64,000 nt of DNA. Origin: JALORV01 sp963707445 (GTDB lineage Bacteria; Pseudomonadota; Gammaproteobacteria; Burkholderiales; Burkholderiaceae_F). Shown one piece after another: positions 45,899-54,127 of the stretch. The notes below the pieces were generated by a model. The model was not told the origin of the DNA. It worked only from the letters and a program-made list of their open reading frames with translations, and searched no databases. Made by a program: the position numbers and the translations under genes. Every line of letters begins with the position of its first letter. Within the stretch, counting starts at the first letter, position 1. The stretch is from contig CAVPPW010000032.1 of NCBI GenBank assembly GCA_963707445.1, positions 14,284 through 78,283 on the forward strand. Direction: 5' to 3'.

Positions 45899-46525
45899 AT
45901 GAGTGACGCACTGAATTTCCTGGTCAAGGCCCGGCCCGACGCGATGGGCCATTACTTCAAGTTCCTGAAGGAGGCCGGCAAGCATCTCGACCCGAAGACG
46001 CGCAACCTGATTTCGGTGATCACAAAGGTCCACGCGCAGACCGATCGCGGCTTCCGGCAATACCTGTCGCGCGCGTTGCGCGAGGGCTGCACGCCGGCCG
46101 AGATCCTGGATGCGCTGCTGATGGCCTTCCCGGCGCTCGGTCTGGCCAAGATCGTGTGGGCGGTCGACATCCTGATCGACATGGATCTGCCCGAGTTCCA
46201 GGCCGATGCGATGGGCTTCCCCGGTGCGTGGCACGACGTGATGGCCGCGGCCGACATCGAGGTCGGCGCGACGCAGCGCCACGACTGCGATGGGCGTGGA
46301 CTGTTCGTGCACAGGACCCAGGACGAATACCGTGTCTACGACAGCCGCTGTCCGCACCAGACCACCAACATCCCGCACCTGGCGCTCGAAGGAACGACGC
46401 TCACCTGTCCCAAGCACGAGTGGGCCTTCGACATCACGACCGGCGCGTGCATCGCCAAGGGCTCGACGCCGTTGAAACGCTGGAAGTCCAGGGTCGAGGA
46501 CGGCCGGCTGCTCGCGTACTGGTAG
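45899..46525 (+). CDS. CMD/AhpD-like domain fused to a Rieske ferredoxin
   Basis: A 208-residue protein. Residues 10-95 have the carboxymuconolactone-decarboxylase/AhpD helical fold (HLDPKTRNLISVITKVHAQT, REGCTPAEILDALLMAFPAL), but the CxxC catalytic pair is missing: the place reads VHAQTDRGF. Residues 115-205 form a Rieske [2Fe-2S] domain with both halves, SRCPHQTTNIPHL and LTCPKHEWAFDITTG. The Rieske half could receive electrons from the reductase encoded just upstream. The substrate is unknown. Confidence 0.8.
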   Translation: MSDALNFLVKARPDAMGHYFKFLKEAGKHLDPKTRNLISVITKVHAQTDRGFRQYLSRALREGCTPAEILDALLMAFPALGLAKIVWAVDILIDMDLPEFQADAMGFPGAWHDVMAAADIEVGATQRHDCDGRGLFVHRTQDEYRVYDSRCPHQTTNIPHLALEGTTLTCPKHEWAFDITTGACIAKGSTPLKRWKSRVEDGRLLAYW

Positions 46526-46553
46526 CCACAACGCTCGAGTAGCACCGCCATTC

Positions 46554-48020
46554 ATGGACTACCTGCCCATTTTCATGAAGCTCACCGATCGCCCGTGCGC
46601 GGTGATCGGCGGTGGCGAGGTCGCCGCGCGCAAGGTCGGCCTGCTGCTCGCAGCTGGCGCGCGCGTCACGGTAACGGCGCCGGAGCTGTGCGAGCCGCTC
46701 GCCGAATTGCTGCGGCAGGGCCGGATCGACTACCGCGCCGAGACTTTCACGCCGGCCGCGCTGCAAGGCGTGGCGCTCGCGATTGCCGCGACCGACGATC
46801 GCACCGTCAACGCCGAAGTCTCGCGCCTGGCGCAATCGCAGCTGCTGCCGGTCAACGTCGTTGACGATCCGGAGTTGTGCTCGTTCATCCTGCCCGCGAT
46901 CGTCGACCGCTCGCCGGTCGTGGTCGCAGTGTCCACTGGCGGAGCCTCGCCGGTGCTGGCACGCCTGCTGCGGGCGCGCCTGGAGTCGCTCGTGCCGACG
47001 ACGTACGGGCAGCTGGCGCAACTCGCGCGGCGTTTTCGCGAGCGGGTCCGCAACGCGTTGCCGCAACCGGAGCGGCGGCCGTTCTGGGAACGTGTCTTCC
47101 AGGGCCCGGTGGCCGAACTCGTGTTCTCGGGGCGGATCGCCGAGGCCGAGCGCGCACTGGAAGGCGAACTGGAGTCAACCGCAGGCCGCGGCGCAGAGCC
47201 CGGCGAGGTGTACCTGGTCGGGGCAGGCCCCGGCAACCCCGATCTGCTGACGTTTGCAGCCATGCGGCTGATGCAGCAGGCCGATGTGGTCCTGTTCGAC
47301 AACCTCGTGTCGCCGGCGATCCTGGATCTCACGCGCCGCGACGCCGAGCGCATCTATGTCGGCAAGCAGCGCGCGCACCACACGATGCGCCAGGAGGAGA
47401 TCAACGCGCTGCTGGTCCGGCTCGCGCGCTCCGGACGCCGCGTGCTGCGCCTGAAGGGCGGGGATCCGTACGTGTTCGGTCGCGGCGGCGAGGAGATCGA
47501 ATCGCTCGCCGCCAGCGGCATCCGCTTCCAGGTCGTGCCGGGTATCACCGCCGCCTGTGGCGTGGCGGCGTATGCAGGCATACCGCTGACACACCGCGAT
47601 TACGCGCAGTCGTGCGTACTGGTGACCGGCCATCTGAAGGACGGGACCATGAATCTCGACTGGCACGGACTTGCGCGGCCGCGTCAGACCGTGGTGGTCT
47701 ACATGGGGCTGCTAGGCCTTGCGGAATTCTGCGCGGAGCTGATCGCGCATGGCATGCCACGCGACATGCCCGCGGCTGTCGTGCAGCAGGCCACGCTGCC
47801 GCAGCAACGGGTCGTCACCGCCACGCTCGAAGATCTGCCGCAGCGAGCCGCTGCGGCCGACCTGCGGCCGCCGACGCTGGTCATCGTCGGCGACGTCGTC
47901 AGGCTGCGCGACAAGCTGTCGTGGTACGAACCGTCGGGTGACCAAGGTGTCTCGTCGGCCTGGGGCGACCCTGTTCGCCGGGACCGTGAGCAACAGGAAG
48001 TCAGACCGTTGACGGATTGA
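46554..48020 (+). CDS. cysG: CysG, multifunctional sirohaem synthase
   Basis: A 488-residue fusion. The N-terminal dehydrogenase/ferrochelatase begins MDYLPIFMKLTDRPCAVIGG with the NAD site IGGGEVAARKVGLLLAAGA. The C-terminal uroporphyrinogen-III methyltransferase has VYLVGAGPGNPDLLTFAAMR, VLRLKGGDPYVFGRGGEEIE and VPGITAACGVAAYAGIPLTH. It makes sirohaem, needed here by the reverse DsrAB complex, with DsrN amidating it. It follows the Rieske gene by 28 bases. Confidence 0.94.
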   Translation: MDYLPIFMKLTDRPCAVIGGGEVAARKVGLLLAAGARVTVTAPELCEPLAELLRQGRIDYRAETFTPAALQGVALAIAATDDRTVNAEVSRLAQSQLLPVNVVDDPELCSFILPAIVDRSPVVVAVSTGGASPVLARLLRARLESLVPTTYGQLAQLARRFRERVRNALPQPERRPFWERVFQGPVAELVFSGRIAEAERALEGELESTAGRGAEPGEVYLVGAGPGNPDLLTFAAMRLMQQADVVLFDNLVSPAILDLTRRDAERIYVGKQRAHHTMRQEEINALLVRLARSGRRVLRLKGGDPYVFGRGGEEIESLAASGIRFQVVPGITAACGVAAYAGIPLTHRDYAQSCVLVTGHLKDGTMNLDWHGLARPRQTVVVYMGLLGLAEFCAELIAHGMPRDMPAAVVQQATLPQQRVVTATLEDLPQRAAAADLRPPTLVIVGDVVRLRDKLSWYEPSGDQGVSSAWGDPVRRDREQQEVRPLTD

Positions 48021-48150
48021 CGTCAAGGACGTCCGGCCACAGCTCACCGCCGGTCTGGTCGGCACCGCAAAAACCGGGCGTCTGGACTTGATGTTTGCCA
48101 CATTCGTGGCCAAGGTGTCGTCTCAACGCAGCACAAAGGGGGTTCTGTCC

Positions 48151-48579
48151 ATGAAGCGGTTTCTGGCATTCCTTGCAGTTCTGGTTTTCGGCGCCCTGGT
48201 TAACGAGCAGGTCGCAGCTCAAGCGGCACCAGCCGCCAAGGAGCGCGTGATCATCCAGGTCAGCACGCCCGAGCAGCGAGTCTGGAATCAGTCGCTCAAC
48301 TATGTCGAGAACCTCCAGGAGCTCTACGGCAAGGACAACGTCGAAATCGAGATCGTCGCCCTCGGTTGGGGCATCGGCATGCTGAAGTTCGACTCGCCTC
48401 TGGCGACGCGCGTCGCTGACGCGTTGAAGCGCGGCGCCAAGCTGCAGGCCTGCGAAGTGACGATGGGGCGGCAGAAGCTTTCGAAGCAGGACATGCTCCC
48501 CGACATTGGCTATGTACCGGCGGGTCTCGGGCAGATCATCAAGCGACAGAAAGAGGGCTGGTCGTACATTGGCGGTTGA
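48151..48579 (+). CDS. Secreted DsrE/DsrF-family protein
   Basis: A 142-residue protein with a Sec signal (MKRFLAFLAVLVFGALVNEQ) and a DsrE-like domain (ERVIIQVSTPEQRVWNQSLN, NVEIEIVALGWGIGMLKFD). A single mature cysteine in KLQACEVTMGRQKL sits where DsrE proteins bind persulfide. It is therefore a likely periplasmic sulfur carrier, unlike cytoplasmic DsrE. AAAGGGGG about nine bases upstream supports ATG 48151 over an earlier one. Confidence 0.82.
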   Translation: MKRFLAFLAVLVFGALVNEQVAAQAAPAAKERVIIQVSTPEQRVWNQSLNYVENLQELYGKDNVEIEIVALGWGIGMLKFDSPLATRVADALKRGAKLQACEVTMGRQKLSKQDMLPDIGYVPAGLGQIIKRQKEGWSYIGG

Positions 48580-48903
48580 GTCGTCAGCAGCGTGACGCCC
48601 GCCGGCCGATCCTGTTCAAGAACTCGCCAACCTCGATACCAGCGAGATCTAGGGCCTACAGATGTCGACCGATCGACAATCCTGGGCCGCTCTGGGAGGT
48701 CTCGTTTCCAGCTCGATGCCTGCAGTGATGCGGCACTCGAGACTTTCAACGCGATAGGCTACGCGCAGCCATACCGCTGCGAGGGAACAGTCGCCCCGGA
48801 GAGGACGTCAACTGAGAAGTGCGTGCGGCTGCTCCTCAGCCGCGACACCGGACATCGACACGCCTCCCGATCCGGGACACGTCACCGTGTCCGGACCGTT
48901 CGG
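48580..48903. other. 324-base gene-free stretch
   Basis: I see no convincing coding frame, RNA gene or repeat between the DsrE gene (plus) and the small secreted-protein gene (minus). Readings in all frames are short or arginine/serine-rich shadows. Confidence 0.4.
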
Positions 48904-49260
48904 TCACTCGACCTTGACGACCGTGTACTGGCTGCCAGAGGGCTGATAGTAGGTTCCACCACACTGGTGCAATGTCGTGCCTTCGATGACGACGGTCGTG
49001 CAGCCTTGAGGCAGAGTAGCGACGACCGTGGAGGTCGCGATGATGCGCCGCCGGGCCACGCCGCCGACGTTTCCTGCCGCGCCAGGCTGATTGATTCCGG
49101 GATCCCGAACTCCGACTCCAGGCGCCCCAACGCCTGCAGTTCCGCCCCTTGGACCGGGCTGGTTCACGCCTGGGTCGCGCGCCTGCAGCGCACCCGACAA
49201 GGCGGCAAGCGCCGCGCCAAGGATCAGGACCTGTCCCAACTTGTATCGTGTCTTGCCCAT
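48904..49260 (-). CDS. Small secreted glycine/proline-rich protein with DPG-NQPG repeats
   Basis: A 118-residue protein with a Sec signal (MGKTRYKLGQVLILGAALAA). The mature start carries two copies of a repeat, RDPGVNQPGPRGGTAG and RDPGINQPGAAGNVGG, separated by VGAPGVGV. The end, GGTYYQPSGSQYTVVKVE, is like small YXXQ-type exported proteins of unknown role. Two cysteines (QGCTTVV, LHQCGGT) could form a disulfide. GGAGG seven bases before ATG 49260 fixes the start. Confidence 0.65.
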   Translation of the reverse strand: MGKTRYKLGQVLILGAALAALSGALQARDPGVNQPGPRGGTAGVGAPGVGVRDPGINQPGAAGNVGGVARRRIIATSTVVATLPQGCTTVVIEGTTLHQCGGTYYQPSGSQYTVVKVE

Positions 49261-49484
49261 TGCGTTACCTCCACTGATGGTCGCGTGCAATTCGGGCCGC
49301 GGCCGAACCACGAACACAGGATTGTTGCCTTAAAACGTAGCGGGGCATTTGACCTAGCAGCACTGTGTGGGATTACCTGGAGTACTTTCCCGTATCCGAG
49401 CATCAGTTACCACTCGACCTGACAGAGCGGCGCCAGGACCTCCGCGAGACGGCAACTTATTGCACTTTGAGCGAACCCTGTGTC

Positions 49485-50348
49485 TTATCGCCCAAGGTTG
49501 CTGGAACCCCATCGATCCTTGATTCGCTGCTCATGTGCGTTCTCAGCCTCGATCGAGTCCTGCGGCAGTTGTTTGAGGCAATCCTCCAGGTCCCGAGGGT
49601 CGGGTCGTTCAGCGGACTTCGGTTCGGCCCGCACTGGTGGTGACTTGCCGTCCCATGCGAACGGATTGCCGAACTCAGGTGGCTCAGGCAGGCAGTCGTC
49701 TCTGTAGATCGGAGGTCCGTCCGACGCAAAGGGTGTGAACGAGATCGTCCTGTCGAAGATCAAGGGCTTGCCTGTCGGGGTAGGCGGCAATGGCGGCATG
49801 TTTGCGATGGCCATGCGAGCCAGTCGCTCGGCGACGGTGGATGTAGTCCACAGTGTCTCCAGCCCGGCCAACTTTCCGTCGGGCGCGATTTCTACCCGGA
49901 ACCTGACCACGCCCTGGTCCGGTCCTTCAACCGCGGTGCCCATCATGCTGCGGACCTGCTGACCCCAGGAGTACCGGTAGCCTTTGCTGTTCCTGAGCGT
50001 GTATCTGGCGGCAAAGGCCCACTCCTCGGCCGATGGAGCAGGCGGCGCCGCCAATGAGGCCGGTTGACGCGAAGTCGCGGGGGTCGGGCTGTCCTGGGGC
50101 ACACGCTGCATCGCAGGGATCGCCGCGGGGGCGGGACCTGGTGCAAGAACCTGGTGATCAGGCCGAGGGAGGTTCTTCTCTGGCGGAGGCGGCAGGACCT
50201 CCAGGAAGATGATCCGTTCCTCGGCTTTCGGTAGGTCCGCCTTGCCTGTGAGCCCGAGCCGGTAGTCGCTTGAAAGCGCAAACACCAGTGCGTGCAAGGC
50301 CAAGGAGATGAGAACGGCGAAGAGTTGCTGGCCTCGGTCGTATTGCAT
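49485..50348 (-). CDS. TonB-like protein
   Basis: About 287 residues from ATG 50348, or 313 from an upstream ATG at 50426. An N-terminal membrane anchor (LFAVLISLALHALVFAL) is followed by a proline-rich periplasmic linker (LEVLPPPPEKNLPRPDHQVL). Then comes a region like the TonB C-terminal domain (GVVRFRVEIAPDGKLAGLET, STVAERLARMAIANMPPLPP). The last 80 residues are an extra tail. Probably envelope-spanning. No exbB or exbD is nearby. Confidence 0.6.
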   Translation of the reverse strand: MQYDRGQQLFAVLISLALHALVFALSSDYRLGLTGKADLPKAEERIIFLEVLPPPPEKNLPRPDHQVLAPGPAPAAIPAMQRVPQDSPTPATSRQPASLAAPPAPSAEEWAFAARYTLRNSKGYRYSWGQQVRSMMGTAVEGPDQGVVRFRVEIAPDGKLAGLETLWTTSTVAERLARMAIANMPPLPPTPTGKPLIFDRTISFTPFASDGPPIYRDDCLPEPPEFGNPFAWDGKSPPVRAEPKSAERPDPRDLEDCLKQLPQDSIEAENAHEQRIKDRWGSSNLGR

Positions 50349-50505
50349 CAACCATCGTCCGAGGTCGCGCGTCGCCGAAAAGCGCGTTGTGCAATGGGCC
50401 GCCGACCACTTCGTCGGAGTTTCCATGAAGCCAGCGACGCTGCCCGCGAACCGGCATCAGGTGTCACCAAAGCTGAACGTCGCGTGGCTGTCTCGCGTGG
50501 CCTAG

Positions 50506-50733
50506 TCATGGTCGAGGCGCGCGCCCCTGCCGCCAGAGCTTGATCGCCACCAGCAACAGCGGCGCCCCATGCAAGGCAAGGTCGAAGATGTCGAGCGGGC
50601 GGACCAGTGCGCCTTGTACCAAGAGGCGCAGCTTCTCGACCAGATGCGGCTCGGGCGTGATCGGCGCGATGGCCATCCAGACGGCCAAAACCAGCAGCCA
50701 GCTCCACGGCAAGCGGTCGAGCCAGTTCAGCAT
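50506..50733 (-). CDS. Small two-helix membrane protein, unknown
   Basis: A 75-residue protein beginning MLNWLDRLPWSWLLVLAVWM, with a central PEPHLVEKLRLLVQG and a second helix FDLALHGAPLLLVAIKLWRQ. I recall short proteins of this pattern in other proteobacteria, often labelled as transporter-related without evidence. The start is one of two close options. Confidence 0.55.
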   Translation of the reverse strand: MLNWLDRLPWSWLLVLAVWMAIAPITPEPHLVEKLRLLVQGALVRPLDIFDLALHGAPLLLVAIKLWRQGRAPRP

Positions 50734-50770
50734 GCCCGAACGCACGAACAGGTGACAGTAGTCAGCGTAG

Positions 50771-50941
50771 TCAGGGCTTGAGCCCGGTGGCGGCCTGCAG
50801 CGTCCTGCCCGGCTGGGTCTTCGCGACGATGACTTCGACTTACTCGGCGAGTTCCATGGTCAGCGCGGCTACGTTGGGTCGGTGCGCGACGAGCGCGATG
50901 TTGCCCTTGCTCGCCTGACGCGCCTCGGTCGACAGCGGGCC
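50771..50941 (-). pseudogene. Remnant of a histidine-phosphatase-like gene
   Basis: The reading ASKGNIALVAHRPNVAALT followed by MELAE resembles the second histidine region of SixA/phosphoglycerate-mutase-type phosphatases (GNIVLVxHxPN). A TAA at 50842-50840 breaks it, and the tail TQPGRTLQAATGLKP runs to a TGA. No N-terminal part is found upstream. It is a decayed fragment. The rest of the gap up to 51083 shows nothing. Confidence 0.45.
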
Positions 50942-51083
50942 AGGGGGAAGCCCGGAGCGGTCGCAGGGGCCGGAAACTTGTAAGCCTCATGAGTACCGCC
51001 GCGCCGCAAGCTTCGTTGAAGCTGTTAGCGCTCATCTGCCTCAACGGGTCGCTGATTGCGCGAATTTCAGGAACCTGCAAGGT

Positions 51084-52169
51084 TCAGTGAGAGCCGGCCA
51101 GCTGTTGCGTGGCACGCTTCACGTTTTCGGCGCCGCCCTTGCGCCAGCCAGCGAGCAATTCGCACGCGCGCTGCTCCCAGTGCTGCCTGCTGCTGTCCAC
51201 GACGCGCTCCAGCCGGTCGAAGTCCAGCGTGCCCGACACCATGCGGCACGATTCCGCCAGTTCGGGCGCCAGCGCGCGCCGCAGGCCATCGAAGTTGGCC
51301 TGCCAGAAGAGCAGGGAACGGGTGGCGGTGCGGGCCGTCAGGTGCGGCAGCGTGACCAGGCAATCCGCCAGCAGATCGCGCACTGCGCGAATCACGACCT
51401 CCGCGCGCCGGTCGCCGACCTCCAGCAGCATTTCCTCCCACTCCGTCCCAAGCAGGCGTCCGGCGCGCAGTTCGCCCATCTCATGTAGCACCAGCGTTTC
51501 GGCCTCGCCGGCGGCCATGGCGCTCACGGCGGCTTCGAGATCGGCGTCGGCGCCGTAGGCGCGCAGCGCCTGCGCAAAGGCGTTGTCGCGGGGTCCGTGC
51601 AGTGCAGTCTCAGTCCGGGTCCACAGCCATCGGCGGAGCGCGTCGCTGCGGACCAGGATCGTGTTGTTGCGGCTGACCGCCGGCGCCGCGGTGATTCCGC
51701 GCGCCAGTTCGGCCCCAGCCACGATCACCCGCACCCCGTCGCGCAGTTGGTCGGATTCGCACTGCGCCAGGAAGAACATCGGTGCCCCGAACAGGCCGAG
51801 GCCGGCACCGTAGACCAGGCCGATCGCCTGCAGATCGCGATTCGCGCCGGCCTCATCGAAGGGGTCGATGCCACCCGCCAAAGGCAGATCGGCGTAGGTG
51901 GCGGCTTCCTGGTCACGCAGCGCATCCCATTGCTGTTCGCGCTGCGAAATCCACTCGCTCAGGCGGCCACGGTCCGGCGCGGCGCCGAGCGGAAGTCCGG
52001 CCGACCACCGGAAATACTCGCGCATCCCAAGCAGGTAAGTGCACAGCGATTTCTCGCGCGCATGCAGCGCGTCGCCCAGGTCACAGTTGAACTGAACGGC
52101 AGTGGCGAGGGTCGCCAACTCATGGCCTCGTGTCCCCCCGGTTGCCGCGGGAGCGCCGGCGGGGGTCAC
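51084..52169 (-). CDS. Conserved hypothetical protein, 361 residues
   Basis: A soluble, helix-rich protein of 361 residues. It has motifs VQFNCDLGDALHAREKSLCT, GMREYFRWSAGLPLGAAPDR, ETLVLHEMGELRAGRLLGTE and WQANFDGLRRALAPELAESC. I do not recognise the family with confidence. The histidine and acidic residues in LVLHEMGELRAG suggest a metal or catalytic site but prove nothing. Its start overlaps the stop of an S24-like gene (ATGA), so the two are coupled. Confidence 0.65.
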   Translation of the reverse strand: MTPAGAPAATGGTRGHELATLATAVQFNCDLGDALHAREKSLCTYLLGMREYFRWSAGLPLGAAPDRGRLSEWISQREQQWDALRDQEAATYADLPLAGGIDPFDEAGANRDLQAIGLVYGAGLGLFGAPMFFLAQCESDQLRDGVRVIVAGAELARGITAAPAVSRNNTILVRSDALRRWLWTRTETALHGPRDNAFAQALRAYGADADLEAAVSAMAAGEAETLVLHEMGELRAGRLLGTEWEEMLLEVGDRRAEVVIRAVRDLLADCLVTLPHLTARTATRSLLFWQANFDGLRRALAPELAESCRMVSGTLDFDRLERVVDSSRQHWEQRACELLAGWRKGGAENVKRATQQLAGSH

Positions 52170-52546
52170 TCGACGTAGCGCCGCGTCTCGCGGCGCCGGC
52201 CCGGGCGGGACTTCTGGATGATTACGCCACGCACGCAGGCCAGATCCGCCAGTTCGTACTCTGGGTGGCCCGGCTGAAGGGCAAGCAGGCGCCAGCCCGA
52301 GCCCTGCTGGTGCAGGCAGCGAAAGACAAGTTCGCCGCCCACCTCGGCTAGGACATAGGAACCGTCCCGGGCAAGTCCTTCGGGCTCGATGATCACGATG
52401 TCGCCTTCGACGAACTCCGGTGCCATCGATTCGCCGAGCACCATCAGCGCAAACGCTTCACCGGACCCGCAGAGGCTGTCGCCGACGTCGGCGTCGCGTG
52501 CCGGGTGGATTGGAATCATCGTTCCTGGGCCGGGTTGCTTGGGCAT
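52166..52546 (-). CDS. S24/LexA-like domain protein lacking the catalytic lysine
   Basis: A 126-residue protein with the S24 fold: FALMVLGESMAPEFVEGDIV holds the family serine, and DGSYVLAEVGGELVFRCLHQ the next strands. The usual catalytic lysine (KRL) is replaced by arginine in VFRCL, so self-cleavage is doubtful. No DNA-binding domain is present. It looks like the isolated C-terminal domain of a repressor used for another purpose. Coupled to the 361-residue gene downstream. Confidence 0.7.
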   Translation of the reverse strand: MPKQPGPGTMIPIHPARDADVGDSLCGSGEAFALMVLGESMAPEFVEGDIVIIEPEGLARDGSYVLAEVGGELVFRCLHQQGSGWRLLALQPGHPEYELADLACVRGVIIQKSRPGRRRETRRYVE

Positions 52547-52799
52547 CGCCTTCCACTGGACCCTGTCGGTGGGTACTTCGGCCGCGAACTCATGGGCCGG
52601 CGCGCGAACCGCTGTCCCGGCCTTGGGATGTCCGGCGATTCTGCAAGCCAGGGGGCAAGCGCAGAATCACCCATGCGGGTAGCCCGCGCCAACCCTAACA
52701 AGCAATGTACGGGTCCGCCGACATGACCGCTAATACTGACCCTTCGCAAGAGCATCAGACTGCCGCTGCGCTACAAAGACAAGAATCTGTCATGAGGAG

Positions 52800-53033
52800 A
52801 TGCAAGTGAACTACGACAAGGAACTGGATGCGCGCGGCCTCGCCTGCCCGCTGCCCATCGTGAAGACGCGCAAGGCGCTCAACGAACTGACCACCGGCCA
52901 GGTGCTGAAGGTGATGGCTACCGACTCGGGCTCGGTCGCCGACATGAAGGCGTTCTCCGAGCAGACGGGCAACGAACTGCTGGCGTCCTCGCAGGAGGCC
53001 GGCATGTACCTTTTCTATCTGAAGCGGCGCTAG
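52800..53033 (+). CDS. tusA: TusA sulfur carrier protein
   Basis: A 77-residue SirA/TusA protein with the conserved persulfide cysteine in ARGLACPLPIVKTRKALNEL. It delivers sulfane sulfur in the cytoplasm. In Dsr-type sulfur oxidisers TusA works with DsrE2 and rhodanese to feed DsrEFH and DsrC. Here dsrE2 follows after 103 bases; a rhodanese gene is not seen. TGAGGAG precedes the ATG. Confidence 0.95.
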   Translation: MQVNYDKELDARGLACPLPIVKTRKALNELTTGQVLKVMATDSGSVADMKAFSEQTGNELLASSQEAGMYLFYLKRR

Positions 53034-53136
53034 ACCCAGCCGCGGTGCCGGGCGCAGCGACACCACGTACTGCGGCCCGGGAGCAGCATGTGCGGCGCGC
53101 ATCCCGTGCGTCGTCGAATCCAAGGCAAGAGGCAAC

Positions 53137-53607
53137 ATGAGTGCAAAGAAAATGGCGTTGATCGCCACCAAGGGAACCCTGGACTGGGCCTACCCGCCGT
53201 TCATTCTGGCCTCGACTGCGGCCTCCCTCGGCTACGAGGTGCAGATCTTCTTCACGTTCTATGGCCTGCAACTGCTGCGCAAGGACCTCTCTCACATCAA
53301 GATCAGCCCCCTGGCCAATCCGGCGATGCCGATGCCGGTGCCGATGCCGGTGCTGGTCCAGGCGCTGCCCGGCATGGAGTCGATGGCGACGATGATGATG
53401 CGCAACAAGATGAAGAAGAAGGGCGTCGCTTCGCTGGAGGATCTGCGTGAGATCTGCATCGAGTCGGACGTGAAGCTGATCGGCTGCCAGATGACCGTCG
53501 ACCTCTTCGACTTCAAGCAGTCCGACTTCATCGAGCAGACCCAGTTCGGCGGTGCGGCAATGTTCCTGGGCTTCGCCGGCGACGCCGACATCAGCCTGTA
53601 TATCTGA
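53137..53607 (+). CDS. dsrE2: DsrE2 family sulfurtransferase-like protein
   Basis: A 156-residue DsrE2-type protein, beginning MSAKKMALIATKGTLDWAYP. It has the marker segments EVQIFFTFYGLQLL, methionine-rich MPMPVPMPVLVQALPGM, and the cysteine motif KLIGCQMTVDLFDF. The usual predicted amphipathic or membrane-touching stretches are present. It is a partner of TusA in sulfur trafficking. Gene order tusA-dsrE2 is typical for sulfur oxidisers. Confidence 0.88.
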   Translation: MSAKKMALIATKGTLDWAYPPFILASTAASLGYEVQIFFTFYGLQLLRKDLSHIKISPLANPAMPMPVPMPVLVQALPGMESMATMMMRNKMKKKGVASLEDLREICIESDVKLIGCQMTVDLFDFKQSDFIEQTQFGGAAMFLGFAGDADISLYI

Positions 53608-53631
53608 GCTGACCTTCCTCTGAGCTGACCT
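53605..53631. repeat. Short direct repeat after dsrE2
   Basis: TGAGCTGACCT occurs twice, at 53605-53615 (including the dsrE2 stop) and 53621-53631, 16 bases apart. It looks like a small tandem duplication. Confidence 0.5.
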
Positions 53632-53632
53632 C

Positions 53633-53650
53633 CCGCCGCGAGCGCGGCGG
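53633..53650 (+). terminator. Hairpin after dsrE2
   Basis: CCGCCGC pairs with GCGGCGG over a GAGC loop, just before soxR. No T-run. It could end the tusA-dsrE2 transcript. Confidence 0.4.
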
Positions 53651-53707
53651 AAGTACGGTTTGACGGCCCGGCCCAACGCGGGCATCATGCGCGCCGCTGC
53701 ATACATG

Positions 53708-53722
53708 CGGATATGCGCATAT
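53708..53722. promoter_or_regulatory. Palindrome over the soxR start, candidate autoregulatory site
   Basis: ATATGCGCATAT (53711-53722) is a perfect palindrome that overlaps the soxR start codon. With CGG before it, the half CGGATATGCGCA closely matches CGGATATGTACA, found inverted upstream of soxY. ArsR-type repressors bind such AT-edged palindromes. Confidence 0.55.
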
Positions 53723-54083
53723 GAGTGTAAAAGCGGATGATCAGGATCTCGAGAAGCTGTTCGAGTCGGTGTCAGGCTTCTTCGGACTGCTGGCGGAGCC
53801 GACACGGCTGAAGATCCTGAATGCGCTCTGTGGCAGCGAGCGCAGCGTGGGCGACGTGGTGCAGCGGGTCGGATCGACCCAGACCACCGTCTCGCGGCAC
53901 CTGAACCTGATGTACGCAAAGGGCATGCTGCAGCGGCGGCGTGAGGGGCAGCAGACGTTTTACTCGGTCAGTGAACCCGCGATCGTGGAACTCTGCCGGA
54001 CCGTGTGCGTGCACATCGCAAGCGCGGCCGACGGTCGGGCTGTGACCAGTCGCACGCTGCGGCGTTTCATGCCGGACGCCTAG
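53721..54083 (+). CDS. soxR: SoxR, ArsR-family sulfane-sulfur-responsive repressor
   Basis: A 120-residue ArsR-type winged helix. The DNA-binding part is LAEPTRLKILNALCGSERSV and QRVGSTQTTVSRHLNLMYAK. Cysteines lie in ALCGSE (alpha3 side) and CRTVCVHI (last helix). Such a pair makes a di- or polysulfide bridge in SoxR/BigR-type repressors when thiosulfate or sulfide is present, releasing DNA. It sits directly before soxC. The ATG is covered by a palindrome. Confidence 0.85.
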   Translation: MSVKADDQDLEKLFESVSGFFGLLAEPTRLKILNALCGSERSVGDVVQRVGSTQTTVSRHLNLMYAKGMLQRRREGQQTFYSVSEPAIVELCRTVCVHIASAADGRAVTSRTLRRFMPDA

Positions 54084-54127
54084 GCGCGCGGCCGGAAGCA
54101 GACAGGAAAGCACAGGAGTCAAAACGC

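Noticed and set aside
45899..46525. Rieske gene plus cysG as assimilatory nitrite reductase (nirD-cysG)
   Set aside because: No nirB is present, and the Rieske part is fused to a CMD fold not found in NirD.
50727..51080. Minus-strand 117-codon frame over the phosphatase remnant
   Set aside because: It reads the remnant in a different frame and is arginine rich; the HRPN phosphatase motif lies in another frame with a stop.
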